Source: an uncultured Alphaproteobacteria bacterium (lineage in GTDB: Bacteria; Pseudomonadota; Alphaproteobacteria; Caulobacterales; Parvularculaceae). From it: a stretch of 8,640 nt of DNA. The stretch is from NCBI GenBank assembly GCA_938003575.1, contig CALKYG010000341.1:1-8640 (forward strand). Direction: 5' to 3'. Positions 1-7,506 of the stretch are shown here, in pieces. The notes under the pieces were generated by a model. It did not search any database. It saw nothing but the letters and a program-made list of their open reading frames with translations, and was not told the origin of the DNA. The translations under genes were made by a program, and so were the position numbers. The stretch's first letter is position 1. Each line of letters begins with the position of its first letter.

Positions 1-1
1 C

Positions 2-1633
2 AACCTCTCCCTCGAGCGACGCCCCTACCCGACCGCAGCCGCGATTCGCCGGATCGGCGCGCAGGACCTGAAAATCGTCCAGCGCGCACTGACCGCCGCC
101 GGATACTATGCGGCGGACGCATCGTTCCGTGTAGAGGGCGACAGCGCATCGGGCGAGAAAATGAAAGCGATTTTCGATATCGAGCCAGGTGCGCTCTTCC
201 GCATCTTGAACCATATCGTCATTTATGAGGACGACGGCGACGGGGTGCGTCCGACGACATTTGAGGACGCCGGCGTCAAGGTCGACGAACGCGCCGACGG
301 GGCGACGCTCGAACGCAACCAGCAGGAATTTCTGTCGGCTCTCTGGGCGAACGGTTATCCGGCAGCGCGCATCGTCGCACGACGGGCGGAAGCACGGGTC
401 TCCGAAGGCGGCGCCGATGCGATCTACGTCTTTGAAAGCGGCCCTCGCGCGGTATTCAATGGAATTGAAATTGAAGGCGCGGAAATCTCCAGCGAGGAAT
501 TCCTGACCAAGCTGAAAACATGGGAGGAAGGCGAACTCTTCGACCGCGCGAAGCTCGTATCCTATCGGGACCGCCTCGCCAAAACCGGCCTCTTTTCTTC
601 GATAGAAGTCGCGCCGGGCCGCATCGAAGACGGCGGCGTCGCCGCGGTCCGGTTAAAGGTCGCGGAACGCAAGCGCCGCACAGTCGGCGCCGGCATTTCT
701 TACTCAACCTCGGAAGGGCCAGGCGGGCGGCTGTTTCTTGAATATCGCAATATGTTCGGCGAGGGAGAACGTGCGCGCGCTGAGTTACAAGGGACAGCCG
801 TCAAGCAGTCGATCGAATTCGACCTCGACAAACCGCTGCCGGGATTTCCTGGCTCAGCCTATGGCAATCTTGCATTTACGAACGAAACGACCGATGCATT
901 TAATGCGCGCTCGTTGGAATTATCCGCGGGCCTTGCAAAGACCTGGCTCGAAGACCGTCTCGAGACACGCAGCGGCGTCGCGCTTGAAACGTCAAAGGTC
1001 GAGCCGGAGCTGATGTCGTCAACGATCGCAGCAGAGCGCAATTATTTCGTCTCGATTCCTCTTTCCGCCACATGGAACACCGAAGGCGATCCGCTGACGC
1101 TCGACAAGGGAATGCGCGCATCGCTTTTCGCCATTCCGTATTTCGGCAGCGATCAATTCACGCGCCTTGAGGCGGTCGCACGAAGCCGCGTCCATTTCGG
1201 CGCCGACGATCTTTTCACGCTGGCCGGCCGCGTTCGCGTTGCGGCGACGACCGGTCAATCGCTGCTCAGCCTGCCGGTCAACAAGCGCGTTTTCGCGGGC
1301 GGGGGATCGTCCGTGCGCGGTTACGATTACCAATCGGTCGGGCCGCTTGACCCGCAAGGCGTGCCGATCGGCGGCCGTTCCGCCGTCGAAGCCGCGTTGG
1401 AAGCGCGCGCGCGCATTTTGTCGCGGATTCAATTCGCCGCCTTTGCCGATGCGGGCGCGGTATATTCCAGGAGCTTCCCGGACTTCATGGGCGATTATCT
1501 CATCGGCGCTGGCGTCGGCGTTCGCTATTTGTCGCCAATAGGGCCCATACGGCTCGACGCGGCGGTTCCGCTTGAAAAGCGGGCGACAGATCGCGATTTC
1601 CAGTTTTACATCTCACTGGGACAACCGTTCTGA
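2..1633 (+). CDS. tamA: TamA-type outer-membrane assembly factor, 5' partial
   Basis: TamA is an Omp85-family outer-membrane barrel that works with TamB to insert certain outer-membrane proteins. The frame is open from base 2, so the ATG at 161 is internal and the true start, signal peptide and first part of POTRA 1 lie upstream. 543 residues are visible. Residues about 1-75 look like the end of one POTRA domain (an ALTAAGYYAADA helix), about 75-155 a second (ANGYPAARI, then ESGPRAVFNGIEIEG) and about 155-225 a third (RDRLAKTGLFSSIEV). The remainder is the 16-strand barrel (Bac_surface_Ag type). It carries the diagnostic loop-6 VRGY motif at nt 1313-1324, within GGGSSVRGYDYQSVGP, and ends in FYISLGQPF, a terminal-Phe beta-signal for BAM recognition. 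The short POTRA array and tamB directly downstream favour TamA over BamA. Its stop codon overlaps the tamB start. Confidence 0.93.
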   Translation, partial: NLSLERRPYPTAAAIRRIGAQDLKIVQRALTAAGYYAADASFRVEGDSASGEKMKAIFDIEPGALFRILNHIVIYEDDGDGVRPTTFEDAGVKVDERADGATLERNQQEFLSALWANGYPAARIVARRAEARVSEGGADAIYVFESGPRAVFNGIEIEGAEISSEEFLTKLKTWEEGELFDRAKLVSYRDRLAKTGLFSSIEVAPGRIEDGGVAAVRLKVAERKRRTVGAGISYSTSEGPGGRLFLEYRNMFGEGERARAELQGTAVKQSIEFDLDKPLPGFPGSAYGNLAFTNETTDAFNARSLELSAGLAKTWLEDRLETRSGVALETSKVEPELMSSTIAAERNYFVSIPLSATWNTEGDPLTLDKGMRASLFAIPYFGSDQFTRLEAVARSRVHFGADDLFTLAGRVRVAATTGQSLLSLPVNKRVFAGGGSSVRGYDYQSVGPLDPQGVPIGGRSAVEAALEARARILSRIQFAAFADAGAVYSRSFPDFMGDYLIGAGVGVRYLSPIGPIRLDAAVPLEKRATDRDFQFYISLGQPF

Positions 1634-4600
1634 TGAGACGTCTCCTTCTCCTCGGTCTTGGATTCGGCGCCGTCCTCCTTGGCTCATTCGCAGCCGCCTG
1701 GATCTGGCTCTTCTGGACTCCGTCCGGGCGCACTTCGCTCAAGGCCCTTATCGAGGAAGAGATCGGCGCCGCGCTTGGCGGCGACGTCGCGATCGGAGAG
1801 ATCGCTGGCGCCTTGCCGGATGAAGTCATCCTTCGAGATCTTTCGTTTCACGCCGACGGCGAGGAATGGCTGCATGTCGATGAGATGTCGGCCCGCTGGC
1901 GCCCGCTCGCACTCATTTCGCGAAGAATCGACGCTGAGTCGCTCTCTGTCGGTCCGGCCGTTATCCGCAAATCGCCGCCGAAAGGGGCCGACAACAGGAA
2001 CGATCTCCGCGGTTTCGTTCTCCCTGACAACCTTCCGCAAATCAGAATCGCGGCTATTTCGTTGACAGAGATTCGCGTGGCGCAGTCCCTCGCCGGTGAT
2101 GGGGCGCGCCTTGACGGCGGCGGCGCTATCCTCCTTGGCGGAAAGACACTTGACGTCAAATTCAAGCTTCACGGAGCGGATGAGAAGGATGTCGCCTCGA
2201 TTCGGGCGGTGCGTGAGGGCGACGCGTTGACTATCGACGCGCTGGTCCGGTCAGATGCCGACGGCGCGCTCGCGGCTGTCGCAAATCTTGGCGGCGGCAT
2301 TCTTATCGAAGCGGGCGGCGACGGGCCGCTCGCAGATTACCGACTTGAATACAGCGGCGCACTCGGCGCTTATGGCGAAATCGACGGTTCAGTTTCCGGA
2401 GATTTCGAGGCGATGAGAAGTCTGACGCTGACTGCAACAGCGTCGCTCGGACCCAAGCTCGCGAACACCGCCCGCATCGTCGGCACGCAGGCGAACGCCA
2501 CGGCTGTCTATTCGCCCGAAGAAAATGGCGGTCAGTTATCTGAAATCGTGTTTCGGTCCGCCATTGGCGACATAGAAGGCGCGCTGCGCTGGCGCAATCG
2601 AAATAACGTTCTTGACCATCTCGAAATCGAGGCCGCAGCGACAATCAACGAAGAGTGGCGGCCGGACATCCGCCCCTATGTCGGCGATAAGCTCTCTCTT
2701 TCCGGGGATATCCGTCCGAGGGACGGCGCGTATAATGTATCTGGAAAGGCGACGGCGACTTTTTTCGACGCCGTTCTGAATGAGATCGAAACCGATCTGC
2801 GCGATTTTGCGCGCGGTCCCGCGGAGATCGTCCTGAAGCCGAACGAGTCGCTGCCGGACCTCCTTGCCAGAGGCGGCGTGGCGCGGGGCGATTTCATTCT
2901 CATCTTTGGAGAAAGTATTGAGGCCGGCAAGTTCAGATTCAAGACGGCAGAGGATGGTGAGTTCTCCGGCGCGGCGGAGTTTGATTTCAATACGCGCGCA
3001 TTCGCAGTGAAGGGCGACGCCGCTTTGCCTCCGGCGCTTGTGTCCGCGCTTGCGCCAAACGTAAAGACCCGATCAAAGATGGCCGGCGTCATCGACATCA
3101 AGGGGTCGCCGGAAACCTTCGGCGGCGTGGTCGCCGCAAGCCTTCCCCCTTTGCTCGTCGGCCGATCGGCGTTCCCCGCTTCGCGATTTACGCTCGCACT
3201 CGCCGAAGCGCCGACAAGGCCGTCCGGACAGATCAGCCTGCGTGCAATCGACAATTCCCGCCGTCTTACGGCAAACTTCGCACGATTGGAAAATGGCGAA
3301 TGGCGAGCGCGGGCGATCGACTACTCCGGCGCCGGATTTGCGCTCAATGGATCTGCCGGTATCGGCCCGGAAGTCGGCGAGGTCGCGCTTGATTTATCAT
3401 ATCGCGGAACTGATGGCGCAGAACCATGGCCCGGAGTCCCGCTGGTTGGGGAATTCACGGCCGCCGGCGCAATTCTTAAAGGCGCAGGATCCAGCGGTCT
3501 GACGATCAAATCCACATCGCTCGCCTCAGACGACTGGGCCGTCTCCGGTTTCCTCGCCGCAACCGAGGGCCCGCCCGATCGCCTTTCCGTCAAGGCTGAT
3601 ATCACGCGCGCGACAGTCAAGGGCGCAGCGCCGGTCAAGAACATTTCCACCGTCATCGCTGCGTCGCTCGGCGACATTTCGAACGTTACAATCGAGACGC
3701 TTTCCGCAGAAGTCGAAGGGGCGCCGTTTAAGCTAAATCAGCCGGCGGCGATTTCTGTCTCGGAGGACATTAGAATCAACGGCCTTCGTGCTTCGCTCGG
3801 GCGCCGCGGTTCGCTCGACTTTGACGGGTCATTCGAAAAATCGCGCTGGCGGGGAAAACTCGTCGCTGTGCGCGCGCCGATTGTCAGCGCTGCGTCTTTC
3901 GTCGATCTTGACATCGATTTTGACACAGACAGGAAGACGCCTGCGACTGGCGCATTCTCGATGACATCCCTGTTGACGAAAACTGAGCAGGCGACCCTTT
4001 CTGGCGAATTTCACTGGGACGGCAGGTCGCTGATCATTCGCGACGATGAAAGAACCGAGGCGCTTGATCTCTCACTGAATTTGCCGATGCGCCTGTCGCG
4101 ATCGCCGTCGATTGCGGTTATATTCGAAGGACCGGTTGACGGCTCCGTCCGCTATGACGGCCGGCTCGAGACAATTGCCGGCTTTCTGCCTCCCGCGCTG
4201 CAGTCCGTCGAAGGCGCGCTGTCATTCAACGGCGGCGCATCGGGCACGCTAGAAAGCCCGAAACTTGCCGGGTCAATGACGATTTCGAACGGCGCGTTCA
4301 CTGAGCTCGCAACTGGGTTCAGCATCGTCAATATCGAAGCGACAGCAACTGCGGATGCGACGCTTGGCGGCTCGCGCATCGCGTTCAAGGCCGCTGGCGG
4401 AGGCGTTCGCCAGAATGAAAAGACGATAAGAGGTGAAGGAATACTCGTGCTCGGCAAGGCCTCGCAGCTTTCCTCGATTCTATCGTTCGATCGCGCCAGA
4501 CTGAGCGCAGGTCCCGTCAACGACGTTGAAGCCAGCGGTTCCGTCGACATATCAGGACCGATCGACGATCTTCTCGCAAAGGGGAAGATTACAGTGGGCA

Positions 4601-5439
4601 GTCTCGACGCGCGCGTCTTCACGCCGGAATCCACCGGTCTTGTCGATATAAATGTTGTCGCCGTCAACGGCGACGGTGAGAATGTTCCAGCCGCCGCCTT
4701 CCGCACGGCGCCTCCGGCGATCGCACTGGCGCTTGAGATCGAGGGCGATGACCGCATTTTCATTCGCGGCCGCGGCCTTGAAAGCGAATGGCGCGCCGAC
4801 GTCTCAGTCCTCGGCCGCGCGGATGCGCCGGTTATCGTAGGATCGATGACAATGAAAAACGGCGATATTGTCTTTGCAGGCCGACGCTTCGAGCTGACAG
4901 AAGGTGACATCTCGTTCGATCGCCTGTCCGTCAACAATCCAACGCTCAACATTCGCGCCGAACGGCAAACCCGAACGGGCACGCTTGCTGCGATCGTCTT
5001 TGAGGGTCGCGCGAATGCGCCAAAGATCTCGCTGAGTTCAACGCCGTCCCTGCCGCAAGAGGACATCATGGCGCTTGTTTTGTTCGACAAGCCGGCCAAC
5101 GAGCTTTCCGCGCTAGAATCTCTGCAAGTCGCCGAGGGCCTTGCCGAGCTTGGAGGCATCGGGCCTTTCGGGGGCGTAGGCGTTACAGGGTCCGCGCGGC
5201 AGGCCCTCGGTCTTGATCTGCTTAATCTCGATATCAACCAGGATGACAGCGCCGCGAGTTCTTTGACGGTCGGCAAATACGTCGCTGACGGTCTGTTTGT
5301 TTCCGCGACGCAGGACGCGCGTGGCGAAAACGGGTCGGTGCGTATCGAATATGAAATCGATCAGTCGTTTACCGTCGAAACCGAACTCCGGCAGGACGGC
5401 GATCAGAAAGCCTCAATCAACTGGAAACGCGATTTCTAG
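1633..5439 (+). CDS. tamB: TamB, translocation and assembly module inner-membrane component
   Basis: TamB is an AsmA-like protein anchored in the inner membrane. It reaches across the periplasm as a long beta-rich groove to meet TamA, and the family is implicated in outer-membrane protein assembly and phospholipid transport. The N-terminus is a signal anchor (residues 4-28, after RR). A region rich in repeated beta-strand patterns follows, without recognisable enzymatic motifs. The C-terminal TamB/DUF490 domain occupies roughly residues 930-1268. Its typical signatures are GSMTMKNGDIVFAGRRFEL from 1070, STPSLPQEDIMALVLF from 1136, GKYVADGLFVSATQ from 1214, and the terminal NWKRDF. At 1268 residues it is close to the E. 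coli protein (about 1260), so it appears complete. The start ATG shares one base with the tamA stop (TGATG). I see no strong Shine-Dalgarno before it, so translational coupling is likely. Confidence 0.95.
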   Translation: MRRLLLLGLGFGAVLLGSFAAAWIWLFWTPSGRTSLKALIEEEIGAALGGDVAIGEIAGALPDEVILRDLSFHADGEEWLHVDEMSARWRPLALISRRIDAESLSVGPAVIRKSPPKGADNRNDLRGFVLPDNLPQIRIAAISLTEIRVAQSLAGDGARLDGGGAILLGGKTLDVKFKLHGADEKDVASIRAVREGDALTIDALVRSDADGALAAVANLGGGILIEAGGDGPLADYRLEYSGALGAYGEIDGSVSGDFEAMRSLTLTATASLGPKLANTARIVGTQANATAVYSPEENGGQLSEIVFRSAIGDIEGALRWRNRNNVLDHLEIEAAATINEEWRPDIRPYVGDKLSLSGDIRPRDGAYNVSGKATATFFDAVLNEIETDLRDFARGPAEIVLKPNESLPDLLARGGVARGDFILIFGESIEAGKFRFKTAEDGEFSGAAEFDFNTRAFAVKGDAALPPALVSALAPNVKTRSKMAGVIDIKGSPETFGGVVAASLPPLLVGRSAFPASRFTLALAEAPTRPSGQISLRAIDNSRRLTANFARLENGEWRARAIDYSGAGFALNGSAGIGPEVGEVALDLSYRGTDGAEPWPGVPLVGEFTAAGAILKGAGSSGLTIKSTSLASDDWAVSGFLAATEGPPDRLSVKADITRATVKGAAPVKNISTVIAASLGDISNVTIETLSAEVEGAPFKLNQPAAISVSEDIRINGLRASLGRRGSLDFDGSFEKSRWRGKLVAVRAPIVSAASFVDLDIDFDTDRKTPATGAFSMTSLLTKTEQATLSGEFHWDGRSLIIRDDERTEALDLSLNLPMRLSRSPSIAVIFEGPVDGSVRYDGRLETIAGFLPPALQSVEGALSFNGGASGTLESPKLAGSMTISNGAFTELATGFSIVNIEATATADATLGGSRIAFKAAGGGVRQNEKTIRGEGILVLGKASQLSSILSFDRARLSAGPVNDVEASGSVDISGPIDDLLAKGKITVGSLDARVFTPESTGLVDINVVAVNGDGENVPAAAFRTAPPAIALALEIEGDDRIFIRGRGLESEWRADVSVLGRADAPVIVGSMTMKNGDIVFAGRRFELTEGDISFDRLSVNNPTLNIRAERQTRTGTLAAIVFEGRANAPKISLSSTPSLPQEDIMALVLFDKPANELSALESLQVAEGLAELGGIGPFGGVGVTGSARQALGLDLLNLDINQDDSAASSLTVGKYVADGLFVSATQDARGENGSVRIEYEIDQSFTVETELRQDGDQKASINWKRDF

Positions 5440-5485
5440 CAGTTTACCTCGTTGCTGGAACGCGCAATGATCGATCGGCAAGGCT

Positions 5486-5489
5486 GGAG
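5486..5489 (+). promoter_or_regulatory. Ribosome binding site of the acid phosphatase lipoprotein
   Basis: GGAG lies 8 bases before the ATG at 5498. It supports this start, which also places a good lipoprotein signal at the N-terminus. I see no convincing promoter in the 58 bases after tamB, so the gene may be read from the tamAB transcript. Confidence 0.65.
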
Positions 5490-5497
5490 CAAGACAA

Positions 5498-6202
5498 ATG
5501 AATCTTCAACGGTCAATTCTGCTTGCGTTGCTCGGGGCGTTTCTCGCCGCATGTGCGACGATATCCGGTCAGCCGCTAAAACCATCTACGGCATGGGTCG
5601 CCAATTCTCCTGAATGGTCCGAAGAAGCGCGCGCCGTTTATGCGGAGGCTTCACAATTTATCCGCGAGGCTTCGGCGTCGCGTGACAGCGGCGGCTGGGC
5701 GGTCGTGCTCGACCTCGACGAGACCGTCATGAACAATGTCGCCTACCAGATTTCGCGGGACCGGATCGGCGAAGGCTTTACGCCGGAAACATGGCATGAA
5801 TGGACATTGGAGGAGAAAGCGACGCTGGTCCCCGGGGCCGCTGAATTTCTGGACGCGGTCAATGCCGCGGGCGGCCATGTCGCCTTTGTCACCAACAGAC
5901 GCGACAATGAACAGCTGGCGACAGAGAGCAATCTCGCCAAGCTTGGGATCCGCCGCAATGAGGACTTTCGCGTCCTGCTGACGCGCGCTTCGCCGAAGGG
6001 CCCGAGCGCGAAGGACGGGCGCTACGCCATCATTCCCGCCATGCTCGAAGCGCAAGGCTATCCCGGCGTCGAGATCATCGCCTATGTCGGCGACGCCAAG
6101 GGCGACAAGCCGGCGACCGAAGGCGGCTGGCGCTTCTTCTGCATCGACCAGGGCGGAATGTATGGAGACGTGTGCGCCGACATTCCAGGTCCAGGGCGGT
6201 GA
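5498..6202 (+). CDS. HAD class IIIB acid phosphatase-like lipoprotein
   Basis: This is a predicted phosphomonoesterase of the HAD superfamily, subfamily IIIB (class C acid phosphatase / lipoprotein e(P4)-like), probably acting on small phosphorylated compounds in the periplasm. The N-terminus is a lipoprotein signal with lipobox LAAC, making Cys19 the lipidated residue. The catalytic motifs are all present: motif I DLDET (nucleophile Asp72, acid/base Asp74, Thr76), motif II VTNR (Thr132), a probable motif III Lys172 in SAKDGR, and motif IV GDAKGD (Asp199, Asp203) binding Mg2+. Two further cysteines, 215 and 226, could form a periplasmic disulfide. At 234 residues it is somewhat shorter than Haemophilus e(P4) (about 270). 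It starts 58 bases after tamB on the same strand and is plausibly co-transcribed. The family assignment is firm. The substrate, and which membrane it sits in, are unknown. Confidence 0.9.
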   Translation: MNLQRSILLALLGAFLAACATISGQPLKPSTAWVANSPEWSEEARAVYAEASQFIREASASRDSGGWAVVLDLDETVMNNVAYQISRDRIGEGFTPETWHEWTLEEKATLVPGAAEFLDAVNAAGGHVAFVTNRRDNEQLATESNLAKLGIRRNEDFRVLLTRASPKGPSAKDGRYAIIPAMLEAQGYPGVEIIAYVGDAKGDKPATEGGWRFFCIDQGGMYGDVCADIPGPGR

Positions 6203-6219
6203 TTTTCTGTTGCTGAAAT

Positions 6220-6296
6220 TGGTAGCGGGGGGCGGAATTGAACCGCCGACCTCAGGGTTATGAATCCTGCGCTCTCACCAACTGAGCTACCCCGCC
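6220..6296 (-). tRNA. tRNA-Met (CAT), elongator type
   Basis: The - strand folds into a complete 77-nt cloverleaf. It has acceptor GGCGGGG pairing with CCCCGCT (G1-U72 wobble), D-arm GCTC/GAGC with GG in the loop, anticodon loop TTCATAA, variable loop AGGTC, T-arm GGCGG/CCGCC with loop TTCAATT, discriminator A73 and an encoded CCA. Anticodon CAT could mean initiator Met, elongator Met or lysidine-modified tRNA-Ile2. The paired 1-72 end and the absence of three G-C pairs in the lower anticodon stem exclude the initiator. The overall sequence, with G4-C69 and G5-C68 rather than the C-G pairs of E. coli tRNA-Ile2, favours elongator Met. Position 31-39 is an A-C mismatch. The 3' end lies 17 bases from the stop of the convergent phosphatase gene. 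Confidence 0.93.
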
Positions 6297-6315
6297 ATCC
6301 GGCTGAGAGGCTGGG

Positions 6316-6344
6316 TCTATACCGGCAGTCAGATGGGCTCGCAA
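6316..6344 (-). promoter_or_regulatory. Predicted sigma70-type promoter of tRNA-Met
   Basis: On the - strand TTGCGA (6344-6339) is followed by a 17-base spacer and TATAGA (6321-6316). Both hexamers are close to the TTGACA/TATAAT consensus and the spacing is ideal. Transcription would start near 6309, giving a leader of roughly 13 bases before the mature tRNA 5' end at 6296, to be removed by RNase P. It lies entirely in the gap after the membrane protein gene. Predicted from sequence only. Confidence 0.6.
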
Positions 6345-6345
6345 G

Positions 6346-6405
6346 GCCGCCGGAGCGCCCTACTCGCTCAACCGCCGGCGCTGCTCCCTTGGAGGCTCCG
6401 GCGGC
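6346..6405. repeat. 11-bp perfect inverted repeat spanning the end of the membrane protein gene
   Basis: GCCGCCGGAGC at 6346-6356 is perfectly complementary to GCTCCGGCGGC at 6395-6405, with 38 bases between. One arm lies inside the last codons of the membrane protein gene and the other just after its stop. A transcript could form a strong GC stem here, but the loop is long and no T-run follows on either strand, so it is not a typical intrinsic terminator. It may be a chance product of the GC-rich, Pro/Arg-coding tail. Confidence 0.35.
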
Positions 6406-7469
6406 ACGATTCGGGCGATCAGTCCCTCCTTCGGGAAGGGTGCGACGACCACGCGCCGGAGCGCGTGCCATCCGCCGCCTAGAAGAACCATCGCCCCGCC
6501 CATGACGAGCAGCGTCGCCGCCGCCGTCCAGCCGCCCGACAGGCCGACTTTGGAGATCAGATATCCGGCGGCGACAAGCGCATAAAGGAGGCCCGCAACG
6601 AGAAGCGCGCGCCGATTGATGAGCAGCGAAACGAAGGCGAACGCGAAAACGACAAACAGCGTCACGACCGCAGCGCCGCTTGAATTCTGAACGAGCATAT
6701 CCGCGCCAACAGTCATGCCGAGCACGGAATTGAGGATCAGCGGTGCTGCGAAAAAATGCAGCCAGAACCCGTTGTCAGAAATCCGCGACTTTCGCTCAGG
6801 ATCGCGCGCATCAAAATAGACGCCAAGAAGAAATATGAATACGCCGGCTGCAAGCTGCGCCGGCTGCATCAGGCTTTCGGCCCTTTCCGGCCAGAGATAA
6901 AAAGCCGCCGCCACGCCGACCGAGGCGAGCGAATAGCCAAACACCCCCATCGCGAAAGGAAGTTTCATTCGCGCATAGAATGCGAAGATCGCCACGGCCG
7001 TCATGCTGAACACGACGAGAAAGAATTCAGACGCCTGCCTAACCGCGGTCGCAACGCCGCCGTCACCCATCCTGTCAAAGAATTCTTCGCCTGCCCCGCG
7101 CCAGGCGCCGTAGCCGGCGCCGGCGGCGACCAAGAAGAATGCGGTGAAGGCGATCAAAATGACAATCGACGGCAGGAACAGCCGCCTCCCGCGCGCGAAG
7201 AATTCCGCCAAGAGCCACATGATCACGGCGTCAACCGCCCCGGCGATGGAAATGAGCATCAGTATCCGTCGGAACGCGTCGCCGCCGGCGGTCGCCGCCT
7301 CCTTCACCATCGGCGCAAGGATCATCACTGTCGCGACGCCGATCCCCGCCGCGAACATCGCAATGCCTAGACTGAGGAAAACGTCATGAAAGTTCCGGAT
7401 GAAGCGAAGATCTTCCTCACCCGGCAGCGATTGCGCGGCGACAGCGCGCCCCTTGCCGAAATCATTCAT
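6360..7469 (-). CDS. Polytopic inner-membrane protein of unknown function
   Basis: I do not recognise this 369-residue protein. A cytoplasm-like N-terminus of about 28 residues is followed by about ten hydrophobic segments, at roughly residues 31-54, 69-91, 98-122, 147-166, 172-193, 203-219, 235-255, 265-284, 288-305 and 314-334. The C-terminal tail is Pro/Arg-rich (PPEPPREQRRRLSE). Longer hydrophilic linkers lie near residues 55-68, 123-146 and 220-234 (DARDPERKSRISDN). I see no transporter signature, cofactor motif or catalytic pattern, so no function is given. The start is supported by GGGAGGGG a few bases upstream. It begins 37 bases after the stop of the FAD oxidoreductase gene on the same strand and is probably in the same operon. 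Hydrophobic coding on one strand, codon-periodic GC and the good ribosome binding site make this a real gene. Confidence 0.85.
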   Translation of the reverse strand: MNDFGKGRAVAAQSLPGEEDLRFIRNFHDVFLSLGIAMFAAGIGVATVMILAPMVKEAATAGGDAFRRILMLISIAGAVDAVIMWLLAEFFARGRRLFLPSIVILIAFTAFFLVAAGAGYGAWRGAGEEFFDRMGDGGVATAVRQASEFFLVVFSMTAVAIFAFYARMKLPFAMGVFGYSLASVGVAAAFYLWPERAESLMQPAQLAAGVFIFLLGVYFDARDPERKSRISDNGFWLHFFAAPLILNSVLGMTVGADMLVQNSSGAAVVTLFVVFAFAFVSLLINRRALLVAGLLYALVAAGYLISKVGLSGGWTAAATLLVMGGAMVLLGGGWHALRRVVVAPFPKEGLIARIVPPEPPREQRRRLSE

Positions 7470-7474
7470 AGGGA

Positions 7475-7482
7475 CCCCTCCC
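7475..7482 (-). promoter_or_regulatory. Ribosome binding site of the polytopic membrane protein
   Basis: GGGAGGGG on the - strand ends 5 bases before the ATG at 7469, with its GGAG core about 8 bases away. It is a strong Shine-Dalgarno match that fixes the start. Confidence 0.7.
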
Positions 7483-7506
7483 GTTCAAAGAAGGCTAACA
7501 TGGGAT

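Noticed and set aside
161..163. The ATG at 161 as the start of tamA
   Set aside because: The same frame is open back to base 2 and encodes POTRA-like sequence (ALTAAGYYAADA), so this methionine is internal.
2676..3254. A 192-codon open frame on the - strand inside tamB
   Set aside because: It has low-complexity composition, no ribosome binding site that I could see and no family signature, and it is fully contained in tamB.
4152..5276. A 374-codon open frame on the - strand opposite the tamB 3' half
   Set aside because: Its Ser/Ala/Pro/Arg-rich translation shows no domain and is the typical shadow of GC-rich coding. The + strand encodes the conserved TamB C-terminal domain through the same region.
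6202..6219. An AT-rich weak hairpin (ATTTTC, 7-base loop, GAAATT) between the phosphatase and the tRNA as a terminator
   Set aside because: The stem is short, contains a mismatch, lacks GC pairs and has no T-run after it.
6756..7370. A 204-codon open frame on the + strand opposite the membrane protein gene
   Set aside because: Its His/Arg/Glu-rich translation is the antisense of a hydrophobic membrane protein, and the - strand reading has clear membrane helices and a good ribosome binding site.
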